DNA of 64,000 bases. Origin: Phocoena phocoena. Lineage: Eukaryota > Chordata > Mammalia > Artiodactyla > Phocoenidae. Each line of letters begins with the position of its first letter. The first letter of the stretch is position 1. Location: assembly GCF_963924675.1 (NCBI RefSeq), contig NC_089230.1, positions 930,001 to 994,000 on the forward strand, written 5' to 3'. Below are positions 43,997 to 58,459 of this stretch, one piece after another. Made by a program: the position numbers and the translations under genes. The notes below the pieces were generated by a model, which was not told where the DNA came from, did not search any database, and worked only from the letters and a program-made list of their open reading frames with translations.

Positions 43997-46900
43997 CCTA
44001 CGATGCGTACCATTGTGTGGATGTGTGGGCAGGTCCTCCCGGGGGACAGCGCGCTGACAAAGGGACTTGGCAAACAGCCTTTGCTAACGTGTACTCTTAC
44101 AGCGGGAACTTCCCTTAAACCTTCAGCAGGAACCAAACCAGGCCAAGGAGGCCTGGAGAAGATTCAGCAGGCCTCAAGTCACTTTCCCACGGCCGCCCTG
44201 CTTCTTGCCAGACGTGGGGGAGGCGTGAGAAATGCAGTCCCACCGCGAGGAGCCTCTGAGCCTGAATAGAAGGTGGGACCCTCGGAAAATTCGGTCCTGA
44301 TGAGCCGGCCTGGTTCAGGCGAGGTCGTCCTCACAGAGGGGAACCTCCCCAAGCCTTAACCTTGAAGGAGGAACACCCAAATCCTAATCAAAATGTCCTG
44401 GGTGTAACCTTCCAAAGGAATGCATTTTTAAAAGCTTGAATGTGTTCCCTGCAGTTGGATTTGCTAAAAGCAGACTGTGCTATCCGAGCAAGGACAGTCA
44501 GCCCCGGGGCACAGACAAAGAGGCAGCAGAGAGGGAGACCCGGGAGCCTGTGCAGGACGAGGACTTCCTGTGAAGCGTGTGGACAGCCAGACGGCTTTAT
44601 TCCCGGAGTGCCGGACGGTCATGATGTGATGCTAACAGAGTGTGAAGGTTATGGCTTTTATGATGATATGATTAGTTTCTCTGTCGATTCTCCAGTAACC
44701 AAGGAGACTTTGCAGCTGGGTTTAGTCTCAGGTTGGTTGCCCCAAAGGGGAGCGTGGCCATGGGCTTGGGATCAGGTCACTTGTCTTGGAGGTGATTCCT
44801 GGAGCTGGAGTGGGATCTGGAAAGTGACAGAAGGGATTAACGTGTCCGTCACCAAGGGGTCACTGCTGTGGGCAATTCAAGCTCAATAGTCCTCGGGCCC
44901 ATTTGAGGAACCAGAAGGTCCCTCTGAAAGGAAGGAGTCCAGGCCATTTGCCCCCCAACCCCAAACCCCTAGTGCTTTTAATCATCCCATGACTGGGGCT
45001 GCACCCACCTGTGGGCTAAGCAGGAAGAAGGAGGCCGTGAGGATGAAAATGGGAGACCATCAGTGCTTGAGGTAGGGAGGGTCAGAGAGGGTCGGCCGTG
45101 TCCACCTGGCTGCACCTCAGGCTGGGGCTGGTCTGAGGGGATGGGCATAGCTCAGGAACACGGGACATCTACCTTGGGGCCGTGTGTAGATGTTCCTGCA
45201 AAGGCGGACAGCACCACCCAGGATGCCCCATCCCGCCTGCAGGACAGTGCAAAGCCATGCATTTACATTGTTCTTCTCCAAAAGCAGCTGATTCGCCACC
45301 AAAGAGATGGAGTGGACGCAGAACCACAGTGATGTGACCAGGGCTGACGGTGTTCTCTGCTTGTCCAAGCTGTGTTTCTGCCACTTTCCTCAAAGGGCTG
45401 GAGTCTAACCTTCCCAGCTCAGAAGAGTCTTCTGAGAGGCTCACCATTTTGAGTTTGAAACAGCATTTCATGTGATGCATTGGGATTTCCTGGAGCACAC
45501 AGAATCTGCTTCTGGAAAGGATTCCCCAATTCCTGGAAGCGACCCTGCATCGTTTGTTGAGGAAGTTTGACGGCCAGATGGAGAGAATAGGAGTTGACTT
45601 CAGGCGCAACACAGACGCCACAAATGTCCGCGTGTCCACATCAGAGGCATGTTATTTTCTCTCTTCTTTCCTCATGCCAACCTCTGATGGGGCATGACTG
45701 TCTTTGCAGCATAAGGATACCAGGGATTTTGTTTAAAAGAGCTCAAGACCTTTGGCAAAACGGAGTGAAACTGGGCACAATTTGAAATCAGCTCCCGTGG
45801 CCCCCACCATCCCCTCCCACCCCCAGTAGCCCGTTTCCTCCTCTGCAGCATCTGGGGACCCGTCAGGCGGGCCCGCAAGGGGAGGAGCAGAGAAGGGCAG
45901 CTGGCCCAGGCTCCCCTGCAGGGAGGCCCAGGGAAAGAAGTCAGCAGAGCAGCCCTCACATCTGGAGATGGGCACGCGGGCTCCGTGGGAAAGAGCCCAA
46001 GGGGAACTCATGACCTGGAGCCGAGGGGAGAGGAGAGAAGTGGGGCGTCAGCGTAGGCCACCTGTTCGCAAGAAGCAAAAGCATCCACGGAACAAATGAA
46101 GATGGGCCCTGTGAAGGACCTGGGTACAGGAGGGTCCAATGCAGCAGGAAACCGGAAGAGCAGAGGTGCTGTCCTCTGATCAGGAGGTGCGACCGCGGGC
46201 TCAGCCATCCGTTACGATGGGGAAATGGGGCTGCTCTTCTGAGAGGGAGGGTGAGAGAGCCTGGGGCCACGAAAACTTGTTAAAACTGCGGAAGGAGATG
46301 CAAGGACCTTCCCAGACTCGGGCATCGCCAAGCAGATGGACGCGGGCCACCCTGTGGCATCTTCCAGCTGGAAGCGTCTTCATGATCTGATCTTTGCATC
46401 AAGTAAGAGGGATGGAGGTTGAATCTAACCCTGAGTTTAATCAGAGGGCGGAGGGAGGTTCCAGTGTGTTTTCAAATGGCTGAGGAGTCCGGCCCCAGGG
46501 ATCATCGGGTGTGGGTCAGGGTCATCAGGCAGAGGGTCAGGGGTCAAGTGGTTGGGGGTCTCTGTAGCTTCTGTGCTTCTTGTCCCCCAGCCCCGTTCCA
46601 CGTTGCTCACCCCGCTCAGTGGTAAAACGACGAAAGAGAAATTGCCGTCAAAATACATTCCCGACGGAGAAAAATAACATTTGAAACATGATTCATTTGT
46701 AAAAAGAAAAACTAGACATTTTGATACCTTATTTTCTCACTTAGTTCTGATAACGAATGAGCTGGTCCAGGAGGGTGGAATTGCCCTTTTCTGCAAACGA
46801 AAACCCTAAAAGGGTGGTAGGTAGCTGTGTAAGATCATACAGCAAATACGCGAGGGACCCAGGGTCTCTGATTTTGACCCTGTGACCCTTGGGCTATTAT

Positions 46901-48059
46901 TTTATAATCTTTTACTTAAAAAATAACTTGCATGCGTGAACAGAAGTTAACGTTTGTAAAAGGCAGACATTGTGTTGTAATAAGAAACAGAGGTTTCAGG
47001 CACAAATTCTAGGTGTGTTGTCATCTCCGAGCCATGTGGCTCTGACTAAACCATCCAGTTTCTCGTCTGAGAAACGGGAAGACCCCTGCGGGCTTGCAGA
47101 GACCCTCTGAGTGTCTGATGGGCCCCAAGCCATGCTGGTGGTCCGTTGCTTCCTGTCTCCCTTCCCTGAGCCCCAACTCCACACTCAGGGACCGTTGTCG
47201 GGGCCACATCAGGGTTCCCAGGACCCCACCTGCTGCCGGGATTGGACTGTTTTCAGTCTTGTCTGTCTTTTGTTTTCAAGATCCACTTCCGTTCTTGCAA
47301 CCATTATTTTGACTTCATTTTGTTTGTGTTTCCCTTGCACTTAATAAACTGAGAATCTGCACCTTTTAATGACAGTAAGTTTTACAGTGTTCTTCTTCTC
47401 ACAGTGTTTTGTACGTTATCTTAGTTTTTAAATGGAAGTAGTCTTCAACATTTTAAGTCCAGAATTCTTGTTCAAGAGAAGCTCAAAACCCAGAAAGAGC
47501 TACTACACTGCTTGCCAAAACATGACTTAAAAAATATTTCTATGAAAACAAATCAGCAAATAATTTGTGGTTCTCTTAATGGCTAGGGAGAGTATATCCA
47601 GCTTTTACTTTATTATGAAATGACGAGTTGCAACATTCACCTTCAATAAATAATATGAATTTTGTCAGACATCAAGATTCCAAGCTTCCCAGAAAAGTGC
47701 AATTATGACGATTCAAGTAAGAAGAACCCGGATTCCTGGGGCTGATGGCCTCCACCGCAACCGTCCCCACAAGCACCCCAGTCAGGGGCCTTTTGTGAGG
47801 CTAATGATGTGGCAGGGAACGCTGGCCCGTCAGGACGGGCTGGGGAGACGCTCATGCCTGTGGCCAGGGCTGTGGCACATCCAGGGCGTGATGAGGCCCG
47901 GCGGGCCGAGGACTGCTGGACCCCCCAGAGATGTGCCCTTCTGCACTCCAGGGTTTGTGAGATGCTCAGCTCGTCGGAGGGGACGCTCTCTGTGTGGGAG
48001 CACGGGGGTGGGGAGTGGTTCCAGCATTAGGAATTAAGGAATCTGGGAGGAGGAATGAT
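43997..48059. other. Intergenic, no gene recognised
   Basis: Mixed composition. Weak MIR-like tails at about 46750-46870 (GATCATACAGCAAATACGCG) and 46960-47100 (CAGTTTCTCGTCTGAGAAAC). Nothing in 43997-46700 could be identified, including the 149-codon frame at 44440-44889. Confidence 0.4.
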
Positions 48060-48235
48060 CAGTTGTGGTCTTGGAAAGATTCATTCACTCACCATTCAGC
48101 AATGTTTCCTGGAATCCTATATGCTTCAGACACACTTAGGTGTGTGGGATGTGGTCGCGATGATGCTGGCAGAGACACTGCCCTCAAGGATCTCACACTC
48201 TTAGGACCAGGGGAGAGAGGAGGGCACAGGTAGAG
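48060..48235 (+). repeat. L2 3' end remnant
   Basis: ATTCATTCACTCACCATTCA, CAATGTTTCCTGGAATCCTA, GGTGTGTGGGATGTGGTCGC, GCAGAGACACTGCCCTCAAG and GATCTCACACTC reproduce the L2 layout (ATTCATTCAACAAATATTT ... CCCTGCCCTCATGGAGCTTAC). Confidence 0.75.
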
Positions 48236-50424
48236 CAGAGGTAACTTCAGGACTCGTGACCGACAGCTGTAAGGACAGGGCAGGAGCCGTTGCCGGGGAG
48301 GGCTCGGGCACACGGGCCCGTCTCGCAGGTGTTGTTGTTAACAGCAGTCACGACGGGCACCTGCATGGGTCTGTGTGAACCAGAGCACATTTTCAACCTC
48401 TTCGGTAATAATTTGGACACTCATGCACAGAAAGTAAAGGAGTCAATTGAGTTCACCTTAGAAATAGACAAGCTTTGTAGATCACCAAGCATTTCACATT
48501 AGATGACTCCATTCCCACAACAAGCCTGCAGGTCCATCCTACCCAGACGCAGGACCTGACCTCCCCAAACTGGCTCACTGGGTGTTAATTCCACAGCCTG
48601 TGTCTAGTCAGTACCCCTGGTCCTGGGGAAGCAGGGTCTCCCACTGAGCCCAGCCCTGTGTCCAGGCGAGGTAACCACAGGGTTTCCCTAGTGGCAAACT
48701 CATAGGTTACTATCTCCCTTGCAGTTTCTGGCGGAGACCTGAGCCCTGCCCTGAATGACCTTCCATTGTCTGAAGACCTGGCCTGTGATTTAGGGTGGCC
48801 TCTGTGCTCCCAGGCCTGGGGACCCTTCTCTTCCACAACCCCCCAGGAGCCCAGGGCTGTGCATGGCACCTGGAGACCCCTGCCAGGACCCCAGCTGCAC
48901 TGGGGCTTCGTGTGTAAGTTGTGCCCCTGGGTGATGGGGGGGTGGGGTGATTCCCCTCCTCTTACAGCTGAGGGAAGATGGGCTGAAGAAGGACCGGGTG
49001 ACTTTCCTGCTGCACCAGAGCCCCAAGCCCGACAACCCTCCTGCCACAGCAGAAATACCAGAGGAAAGCCTTTCCATGAAAAATAGACAAACCTAAGTAC
49101 ACGACATAAAATAAGCCAAGTATTAAACAAACCCCCAAAACCTTGAGTCCTTATTTCTTCATGTTTTAACTATCAAGACTTCTCCTCAAACATATTGTAT
49201 ATTTTTATAAACATTACATTGCCTAAATATGCTCATATTCTCTTTATATTATATTAAACTGTAATCATCACTGTTTTCCTGAAAATAAACTAAACTTACG
49301 GAAGCAAAAGTTTTGTCTACTTTAATTCCACACATGCCGTGCTTTCTTTCAGAGAGCTATAGGTTTAATAATATATAGAGATGTTTTTACAAGTCATCTG
49401 AGACAATTACATTTTGTTTTTCTTTTGAATATATACTTTGGAATAAAGGACAGTGTCTTTATGAAATATCTGTAGGTAACATACCTTATGGGTATGAGAG
49501 TAACGTTTACCCACGTGAACCATCTCCTCACCCCTGCAAACACACATACACACACACATGCACACACACACGCACCTTCACAGGCACCTTGGGAGACGCC
49601 CTCCCAACATGGAGCTCACAGAACCATCACTGAAGTTATAGTGTGCTCCTTTCAGACAGGTGGCCATCTCAAAACAGAGTGAGATGACTTCACATTTTAA
49701 AAGACACAAACCACATGAGAAATGAGAAATAAATCTTGCATTTCTGAGAGGGGCAGAATTGTTAGCTAATATGTGGAAAGGGATTTATATATTCTAACTG
49801 TAGAAAGTGAGAACCCATAAGCCTAACATCTTCTTTTGTTCCTAATGTTTTTCTTTTGAAGTGTATCTTCTAATTTTTTTTCTCATTAGTTATCTGTTTT
49901 ATACGTATTAGTGTATATATGTATATATGTCAGTCCCAATCTCCTAATTCATCTCACTGCCCCCGCTCTGATGTTTTCTAACCTGAGCTAGAACCCATGA
50001 CATACCCCAAAGCAGAACTCACCTGGGGGCTGGATGTTTTTTGCGTGGACTTGCTGTGTAAAATCAGTATGAGATTTTGGTAAATTAAAGCATCCCTTGC
50101 CCACGTCCTCTGCAATTTCCTGTACAGCTAAATTATACAACATAACAGACACAGATAAAGGAATGTAGGAAAGACTTGGTGAATTGCAATATTTGTGCAA
50201 AAGTAATATGCATATTGCTATATATTTCCATTGGTGTCATATTTTCTTATTGCTATAATGATAAAGCACTAAGAACCTAGATATTATTGGCAGGAAAATG
50301 ATGTATGTAATTTGTCCATCTATGTTGCTTACTTCTTTATTGACAGACTGGAAAAAAGTCTATTACTAAAACAGATTATAACAGTATTGGGCAAAACTTG
50401 TCTTAGAATTTCAAGGCTTTTTCC
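48236..50424. other. Intergenic, includes a CA microsatellite
   Basis: 48600-49080 GC-rich, 49100-50420 AT-rich. A CA repeat with interruptions lies at 49540-49574. No gene or other repeat recognised. Confidence 0.45.
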
Positions 50425-50682
50425 TCAACAACAGTGAGTGGTAATCTTTTTGCAACAGTAACATCAAAGATCACTGATCAGAGATGAGCATAAGAAATAC
50501 GATAATAATGAACAAGTTTGAAATATTGTGAGAATTACCAGAATGTAAGACAGAGACACGAAGTGAGCAAATGCTGCTGGGAGAAAGGGCTCCGACAGAC
50601 TTGCTCGATGCAGGGTTGTCACAAAACTCCAATTTGTAAATATTGCGAAATCTGGGAAGCTCAGTCAAGGGGAGTCTGCCTG
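50425..50682 (+). repeat. Tigger1 DNA transposon, 3' end
   Basis: GTAACATCAAAGATCACTGA, TCAGAGATGAGCATAAGAAA, TTTGAAATATTGTGAGAATT, GACACGAAGTGAGCAAATGC, GACTTGCTCGATGCAGGGTT and CCAATTTGTAAATATTGCGA follow the non-coding 3' end of Tigger1 (TcMar-Tigger). It ends at the terminal inverted repeat remnant GTCTGCCTG. Confidence 0.8.
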
Positions 50683-50865
50683 CATATACAGTGCCCGATG
50701 CAGTGTCTGGAGCAAAACCAGCAGTTGATAAATATCTATTGCTGTAACGAACAGTGGCTCTTTACGTGTAAGCATGTGGGGGTAAGCAGAAGACCATTTT
50801 CAGGGTGCTAAGTGTCCTCTTTATGACCGATGGCTCTGGAGGTCTGGCATCTTTGTTGTCAATTC

Positions 50866-51219
50866 TGTGACAGACTAAATGTCTGTGTCACCCCCTTCAC
50901 CAATTCACATGTTGAAGCCTTACCCCCCAGTGTGATGGTATTTGGAGGTGGGGTCACTGGGGTGATTAGGTCATGAGGGTGCAGCCCTAGTGAATGGGAT
51001 TAGTGTCCTTATAAAAGAGCCCCAGAAGCCCCTTTGCTCCTTCCTCTATGTGAGGACCCAGCAAGAAGATGCCAGGAATTGGGTCCTCACCAGAAACTGA
51101 ATCTGCTGGCACATCGATCTTGGAGGCTCAGCCTCCAGAACTGGGAGAAATGAGTGTCTGTTGTTTATAAGCCGCCCAGTGTGGGGTGCTTTGTTACACA
51201 GCCTGAGCGGACTGAGGCA
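50866..51219 (+). repeat. MLT1A-type ERVL-MaLR LTR, near complete
   Basis: Full layout present: start TGTGACAGACTAAATG, CAATTCACATGTTGAAGCCT, GTGATGGTATTTGGAGGTGG, TGATTAGGTCATGAGGGTGC, AATGGGATTAGTGTCCTTAT, TATGTGAGGACCCAGCAAGA, GAATCTGCTGGCACATCGAT, GTTGTTTATAAGCCGCCCAG and end CGGACTGAGGCA. Single copy, so a solo LTR. Confidence 0.9.
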
Positions 51220-54200
51220 AACACCTTTGTTTACCTTCAGAAGATGGCATCCTCTCCCGTAGGTAGATGATGGGTAGATGGATGCATACATACATAGGTA
51301 GACAATATATCATTTGTCTATAGCAGGGGATGTCATTCTGCCCCACTGGCTGGTCCTGTACGTGCAGCTACTCACCACCCAGCCCCCGCACCGTCCCTCC
51401 TGGTCTGACGTAGCGTTTGTCTCAGGTGAAGCTCCCCACCCTGCCGTGTTCTGTGAATGCTGATACAGATAAGGAATTGTGCTGTTTCCACAATTTCCAC
51501 ATACTCCCCAACCCAGCTCCCGACCCCCTGCATAACAGTCAGTCGTCATACAAACACACAGAAACAAGCAAACAAGCAAACCACACAGAGACCTGTGTGA
51601 GTAGCGGAGCATACAGGCAATCTGGGGACGAGAGGGCATTACTGCGGTACATCAGGCGGCTCTCAGTCAACCCCGAGGCGCTCGTTCCCCAGAGTCCTGC
51701 GGCCTCTGCCATGGTCCTCAGGCTCCCTTCTTTGATCTGCATCCTGTTCCTTTACTTCAGTTCTGAGCAGCTCACCTCCCTTCCTCCTTGTTCCGCCAGC
51801 TCCTGCCCTGGAATCACCTTCGTCCTGGAGCTGCTTATAAAGGAATCTGTCTTCCTAAACACAACTTTCTCCCTGAGAGGCTTTCTGGTAGCAGCTATCA
51901 AATACCTCTTCTGGTTATACAGCGATATATAAAATGCCAAAAAACAAAAAAATCACTCGCTGCACCCATAGAAAATGGAAGATGTTCATTTGATCTGTCA
52001 TCACTTGGCAGGTACCAAACATAATTTTAGTTTTATGGCAGATTTTACTGGCTCGTGAGAAGAGAAAGCCCAGTCCTTGTTCTAATGAGCTTAGTGCCCA
52101 GCTGGGCAACCAAAGATAAACACAGGAAGCAGCAAAGCCCGGCCACGAAGCAGTGCTGTCACATGGTCCAGGCTGTGGGCAGTGTCAGAGCTCAGAGGGA
52201 AGAAGGCAAGGGCCGCGGCGCATGGAGGACACAGCACAGATGGCAGCGCTGGGGACACTTCCCGGTGCAGGTCAAAGAGCATCTGACTCACACAGGCCCC
52301 ATGACGCTGGGGAGGGATCAATCTGGTCCTTGAAGGGAGGAGGGCTTCCAGCTCGTCAACGTCCCAATGTGTCCCTGCGCGTCAGCAGGGCATCACCCTC
52401 ACTTCGAGTTGATTTCCACTATTATTGCAAAGTGGCCACAGCACCGAGGGCCCCTGCTTACATACCCACATCCAGAAACAAAGTGAGGTATCTGAAGCCC
52501 AGAGGAAACCCGATCGTCAGCTGCGAGGCAGTGAGGGCCAGCAGAGGGACAGAAAGGACTGTGGTTATGGAACAGCGGGAACTCAGCACTGAGTGACCAG
52601 GTAGGGGTCAAGATTTAAGTGGTGACAGAAGGAGGAGAAGGGGAGCTCGTGGTCACAGGGCAGGAGGGAGGGCTCAGGAGCCAGCGGAGGACGCCGCAGA
52701 GCTGGAGTGCAGTCTGTGCAGAGCGAGGCCAGGCCCGGGGCACCTTCCTCTGGGCTGGGGGCTTGGCTTGGTGCCCCCCACCCCAGAAGGTGTGATGAGA
52801 GCAACTCTGCAGAAGAAACCACTGCGGTCGGGGTGCAGAACTCGGGGTACCTGCTCAGGGGAGTGGAGCTGCCGGGAGCAACGGGGGAGGAAGGGGGCCC
52901 CTTCCCCATCCAGCCCTGTCTCCCTCCAGGGGCCCCTGGGCCAGCCCGATGGGGGCCCAGCTAGGGAGGCAGAACCTGGTACTTACACCCCGAGTGCAAC
53001 ATCACCACCTCCACCCAGGGAAGAACTGGCCTGACCGACATGGGACCCAGGGCCTGAGGCCACTTCCTAGTCACTGACTCTGGAAGCCCATCTGATCACC
53101 GCAACCCTGAGCCTAAGCCCTCCTGCCCCCCTGCCCCTCGTCCTCCCAGTGTGGGGGAGCATCTCCGGGTCCATGGTGGGGCGAACGGGAGCAGCACCGG
53201 GACGACCACGGGGTTGGAGGTGGAGTCCTGTCCGCCTGGGTCTGCACCAGGGCCTTCCAGGGCTCCCTGGGTTCCCACGGGACTGTGCTCCCCCCACAGG
53301 GAGGACGGTCCCCCCATGGCGTGCCGCCACCACCCAGCAGGGCAGGCTGTCAGAGGTGAGCTAGTCAGCAAGTTTGGGAGAAGGAAAAATAATAGCGAGG
53401 AGAGGGCTGAGTTTCTCTAATTTACCGGAAAGACAAAGGGCTGGGACGTCCGTCTGAGCAGCTCTCGAGAGGTGTCATAGAAACTCCGGGGTGGGACATC
53501 CGGGCAGCGGGGAAAAGTGAGCTGGGGCTCGTCCTCACGTGGAACTGGTGGCCTTCGCTAATGCTGCATTTCACCCTTACACTTGACAAAGGGAGAGAGG
53601 GAAAGAAGCCGAGCTGGCCAGGTGATTGAGGGGCGATCTGTCAGGGCCGGGTTTTCCATCTCTCGTGTCCCCGAAGACAGTTGGAAAGATCTAATCTGCA
53701 GGCTGCTGCTGTTGGTACACACTCGCTACCCTGATCCTTCGTTAGAAGCTGTTCCTGTTGAATGATACCCCCGAACAATTAATTCTGGGAGCTTGAAAAC
53801 CTCTTAGCGAAAGTCTTTAGAATAACATTAAGAGCTTGTATACACAGGAAGAATCTGAGCCACACGGACAGATGATCCCACCCTGTTACCAAGGAATATT
53901 TGCATTTTAGGTGGTATTTCCCAAGGAGGAATCACAGTTTACAGCCTTGCAAGAAGGAAGAATGGAAAACAGAATCCGTGTGACATTTCAACTTTCCTGT
54001 GATTCACTATGAATCTTTCTTTCAAAAGTTTGCTGTGAGTCTCTGTAAATTTTCCTGAGGAAATAAAATTAATACATGAGATATATGCATAAGATGATAT
54101 TCATGAAGGCCAGCAAGAATCTTACTGCCCAGCAGCGCTCCAGAAACGTGGTGAAGGCACCACAGTGGGATCAAAGGCAGGCTTCACTTTTAACAAATTG

Positions 54201-57200
54201 TCTTCACTGCAACCAAGGAAGAGCGTCCAGATCATACACGCATGTGCCCGGCAGGAGTGCGGAGGGTAAGGTGGAAGATGCTAAACATAGGGGGTCACGA
54301 ATCCTAGACTTTGCTCATCGCCAGCTCCATTTAAGAGGTTTAGCATGAGAAGAGAGGGAAAGTTTGGTTTAAGTGGAGGAAAGTGTCGTCAACAGCATTT
54401 CCCAGGATGGATCCTCTCAGGTCTATGACGTGCTTTTCTTGTGGGATGTGTGTGGCTGCAGCCTTACATTACATTTACTACTTGTGAATTTTATTCTCAC
54501 GGGATGACAGGTAAGGTCAATGCTGCCACGTCTGTGAAGATGTTCTCTCCTTCCTTAACTGCTCACGACCGTGAGAGCAGTTGTCGTCACACTGAAGTTC
54601 CTTGTGGAAAGGGGAAGAAAGATCAGCTCTCGCTAAAATGTCTGCCTTCCAAGCGCTGTCTTTAACCTGGCTGGTTTGGCTTCGGCGCCAGCAGGAAGCA
54701 GTTCCTACGTGTATGTGCCATGGGCGGGAGTATCGCGTCCTCGATGTCGGTACCAGGGACCAGTGTCAGAGGAGTGCCGCCAAGATCCCGAGTCATGGGC
54801 CACATGGGAATAAATTTAACTACTTTCACGTATGTTACTTCACCTCATCAAAACTCTGTGATGCAGTTTTGTTAATTTTATCAAGTAAGTCTCTGTTATG
54901 ATCCCACAGGGATGCTTGAGATGGTTCAGGTCTCACCCACTCCCTGCCTACATGAGCGGCAGACCCAGGACCCCTGGGCCTCCTGCTTCTAATCTGTTTC
55001 ATCCTTCTCAGCCTTTCCCACCCAATATCTAACTGAAGCCACGCAGCATGAGACGTCAGCCCACAGGCTTGCAGACTCTGAGATTAAGCTAATAAAAATG
55101 CCTTTGGTATCGTGTTCACGACCACATGCAAAAAGAAATCTTTCTGTACGTCATCACCAATAGCGTCTCTCTGAATTATCCACAGTTTGGTGAGGGATCA
55201 GTCAGCACCAGGCTATTTATACCTGGTGGAAAAATCCCGAATGAAAACTCCCAAACCCTGAAAGGCCAGGCGGGGAGACTCCAGGACGCACACTGCACTG
55301 CTCTCATTTCTCCTGACTTGATGCAAATAGGTGCAACATTTCCTATTTTGCAAACGTGTTAAAAATCACTACTAATCACTACCATCCCCTTTCAAATAAA
55401 ATTCAAAATACTGTCACACTGTTTCCACAGAGAAAAAAGAACCACTAAGATTACAGCAAACACTAGATTTAAAATGTTTTTAGCCCCAACAGAAAGACGG
55501 CACTGGTTTTGTCTGACTGGTGATCAAGGGGCTCCAAGGGCACTCAGGGGCCTGAAGTATCAGAACCCAGGTTTTGTTTGTTTGCCCTGACAGCCCTGAT
55601 GACCCTCACCCGGGAAAGGACCCCCCATTCCCCCCACCCGGCCCACACAGACCCCCTCCGTGGTGGTGACAGGGTCGGGAGCTAAGCCCTCAGACCCCTG
55701 GCTCCCCAGAGCCTGTAGCGGGCAGGTCTCAGCTCCACGGCTTCTAGAGAACACATGAGACGTGGTGTCTGGGCTCCGGGTTACCATGAGGTCAGATCAG
55801 ACGTGCACACGCGCGGCTTGGAGCGTCTCACTGTGACGGGAAGCAAAACAAGGGGAAGCCAAGTCCTCGTTCACTTCTCAGGGACCACCTGGCAGGTGGG
55901 CATCCGGCTCTCCTGACATCACAGCGGTAGGTATGCAGCCCGGTCCTGTGACAGCTCGAGGTTACAAGGTGACCCAGTTTCTCTCAAAAGTAAGGAGACT
56001 TCATTCACATCTTCCCATTTGTGAGGCGGGAACCCAGAGTCTATATTTCCTGTCAGTTACAGAAAGAGCTCTATTTTAAGACTAAACTTTAGCTGCCAAT
56101 GTAGGGAAGATTGCATGGATTTATTATTGTCTAGGAGTCAAAAGTCTACCATGACCACTGATTCCCAGATTGTGTCGGGGCCCTGGCTTAACGGAAGAGA
56201 ACCTCAGACAGTCACCCTGCCGAGATGCTCGGGGAGTGGGCAAGGGCACACCTGTGCTCTGTCACATCCAGCAAAGAGCCCGCTGTATGGTCAGTGATGC
56301 AGAGATGTTTGCAGACTGAGAGGACTGGTGAATGAGTGTGGCAGTTACCGTCAGCAGCATCACCGTGTCAGTCGCAACGATTCAGGATAAGGCGTTTCAC
56401 GTTCACACTTGCAGGTACACTTGACTTGTCCTGTGTCACCGTCCTGTTGTTTGTTCATAACTCCCTCTTGGTGGAGGTTTCCTGGTCTAGTTTATCAGGA
56501 GCAGTCCATGAATTGTCAAGAACACTGTCAATTAAAGAGAGTCTCCATTGGTGCATGAAATTGCTCAGAAAATGCCCAGAATGGGATGCCAAACATCCTT
56601 TGGTCATCAGGCCCGAGTGTTTCTCCCTCGAGGCTGCATGTCGTCCTGAGCTCAGCTCTGAGCTGAGGACACAGAGGGTCTGTGAGATGAACGTGCAGTA
56701 AATCTGTGCTGCTAACCCATCTCCACAGGACACATTCTTTCTAGAATGAGCAAGCGTTTGCTGCTTTGGGCTGGGCTGTAAATTATCTTCTGTGAGATAA
56801 ACTTTTGGCTACAAAATTATTTTTAAAGATTCTCAAATGCTTAAGTCTTCATTCCTGCATTAATTAAATTACATGGAACCAGTGTCTCCGAACGCTGCTC
56901 ACGTGACCTTAACTCAGGATGCTCTCGTTATGCCAGGCTGTTTATACTCATCTTCCTCATTGGCAAGGAAGAGGAGGGTCCAACAAGTAAGGGAAGAGTC
57001 CTTCAGTCTCAGGCCCGGAGTGAAGGTCTGTAGGCAGGGAGCCAGCTGTGAAGCCGGGCCACGCTCTCCACGGCTCTTACGGTAAGAGTTCTGACCCTTC
57101 CCACTGGCCGACGAGGACTCCAAAGGCTTCGCACTGAGGTTTCAGATCTGAACTTTCTATCAAACACACGTTGATTTATTGGCCTCAGTGTTCTGTTTTG

Positions 57201-58459
57201 CTCTTTATGAAGACCATGCCCAGAAAGTATCTATCGTATGTAATGCAATGTGATAGTCGTTAAACTAGACAAAACTAATTAGAGGCAGAAAAGATGATAT
57301 TTAAAAAATGCATAGTGTGTACCCACGAACGAGGAGACTTACACTTTCCATCCTTTATTCATCCATTTGTTTGTTCATTCATTCGTGTGACAGTGACTGT
57401 CCATCTGCCGTGGGCTTTCAAAGTGGCTTGTTTTTTTATTTCAATTCTCTTCCTCTTCTACCTAAATGTAGAAACTTTTCCAAATTCTCACCATCCACTG
57501 GCTGCTCCATCAATAGCCCTCTTAGGAACGTGGGACAAGAAAGAGGAAAATTGGGGCAGCCCCGAGGAGGGGGGAGGGGTGCAGTGCGGCGGGAAGGGCC
57601 CCGGCCCTGGGGTGGCCAGGAGGGCAGGCAGGGGTGTGTGCAGGCAGCGGGCCTGCCTGCGTCTGGCCGCTCTGAATCCAGCTTAGACTTGGGTACTGTC
57701 ATCCGCTGATGGTGAGCGTGGGAAACCGGACCTGCCTTTGTGCTGGAGGAAAACCCCGGTTGGAACAAAACTTCAGATTCATGCCTTTTCTTCTCCAAAA
57801 TTTTGCCAGCATTTCTCTTCTGGTATTAGAGTTGCTACACAGACCCCGGAGGCCAGCCTGGTTATCGATTTCTTCTAAGGACATGGACGGATACCTGAAA
57901 TGTTCTTTCTTACTCCTTGAAATTCAATAGCCTCGTCAGTAGACGTCTTGATACAGACCAAATTTTGTTTTCTGTAACACAGAGTGAATTTTGCACGGTA
58001 GTCTCGATTCCTTACTTCAGAAACATCTTCTGGGACCAGAGTATTTGTTTGCTTCTCACTTCTTCTCTTAGCTGGAATCTCTGTTGGGATGATAAATAGG
58101 GAGAGTTTGGGCAGCCACCACCCCAAGGAAAGTCCCCCACAGCAGAGCAGCCGTTGATGGTGGGGAAGGCGTGGGCTGTGGGGTTGGGGGCTGGGCAGGT
58201 GGGGGAGGAAGCCAGACCCCGGGGAACTTTCATCACTGGAAACAGTGGTTGGGGATGGCGCAGCAGGAGCTTGGATAGTTTACGTAGTCATTCTTAACTG
58301 ATGGAGAAAAAGAGAATTGTTAGGGCAGCATCACTAAATACTATTCAAAGCAGTGTCTCATAGGGCACCTGAAACAGTACACAGACGGTGATTGCTTACA
58401 AAGTTCAGAATTTAAAACAAATACGTGTAGAGAACCTCCTGGGTACCGACCTGGCTCTG
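51220..58459. other. Intergenic, no gene recognised
   Basis: A 7.2-kb block of mixed sequence. 52050-52330 resembles an L2 3' end (TAATGAGCTTAGTGCCCAGC, AAAGATAAACACAGGAAGC). A MIR-like trace lies at 54800-54990. 57350-57400 has an L2-like TTCATTCATTCG stretch. The rest, including GC-rich 52600-53350 and AT-rich 53770-54100 and 56750-56880, has no recognised content. Confidence 0.4.

Noticed and set aside
44440..44889. 149-codon + strand open frame after the ERV1 LTR
   Set aside because: It shows no resemblance to gag, pol or env that I can see, no repeats of motifs, and no splice or poly(A) context.
50425..51219. Possible domesticated transposase or LTR-driven gene
   Set aside because: The Tigger1 piece is the non-coding 3' end and the MLT1 is a solo LTR; no coding capacity remains.
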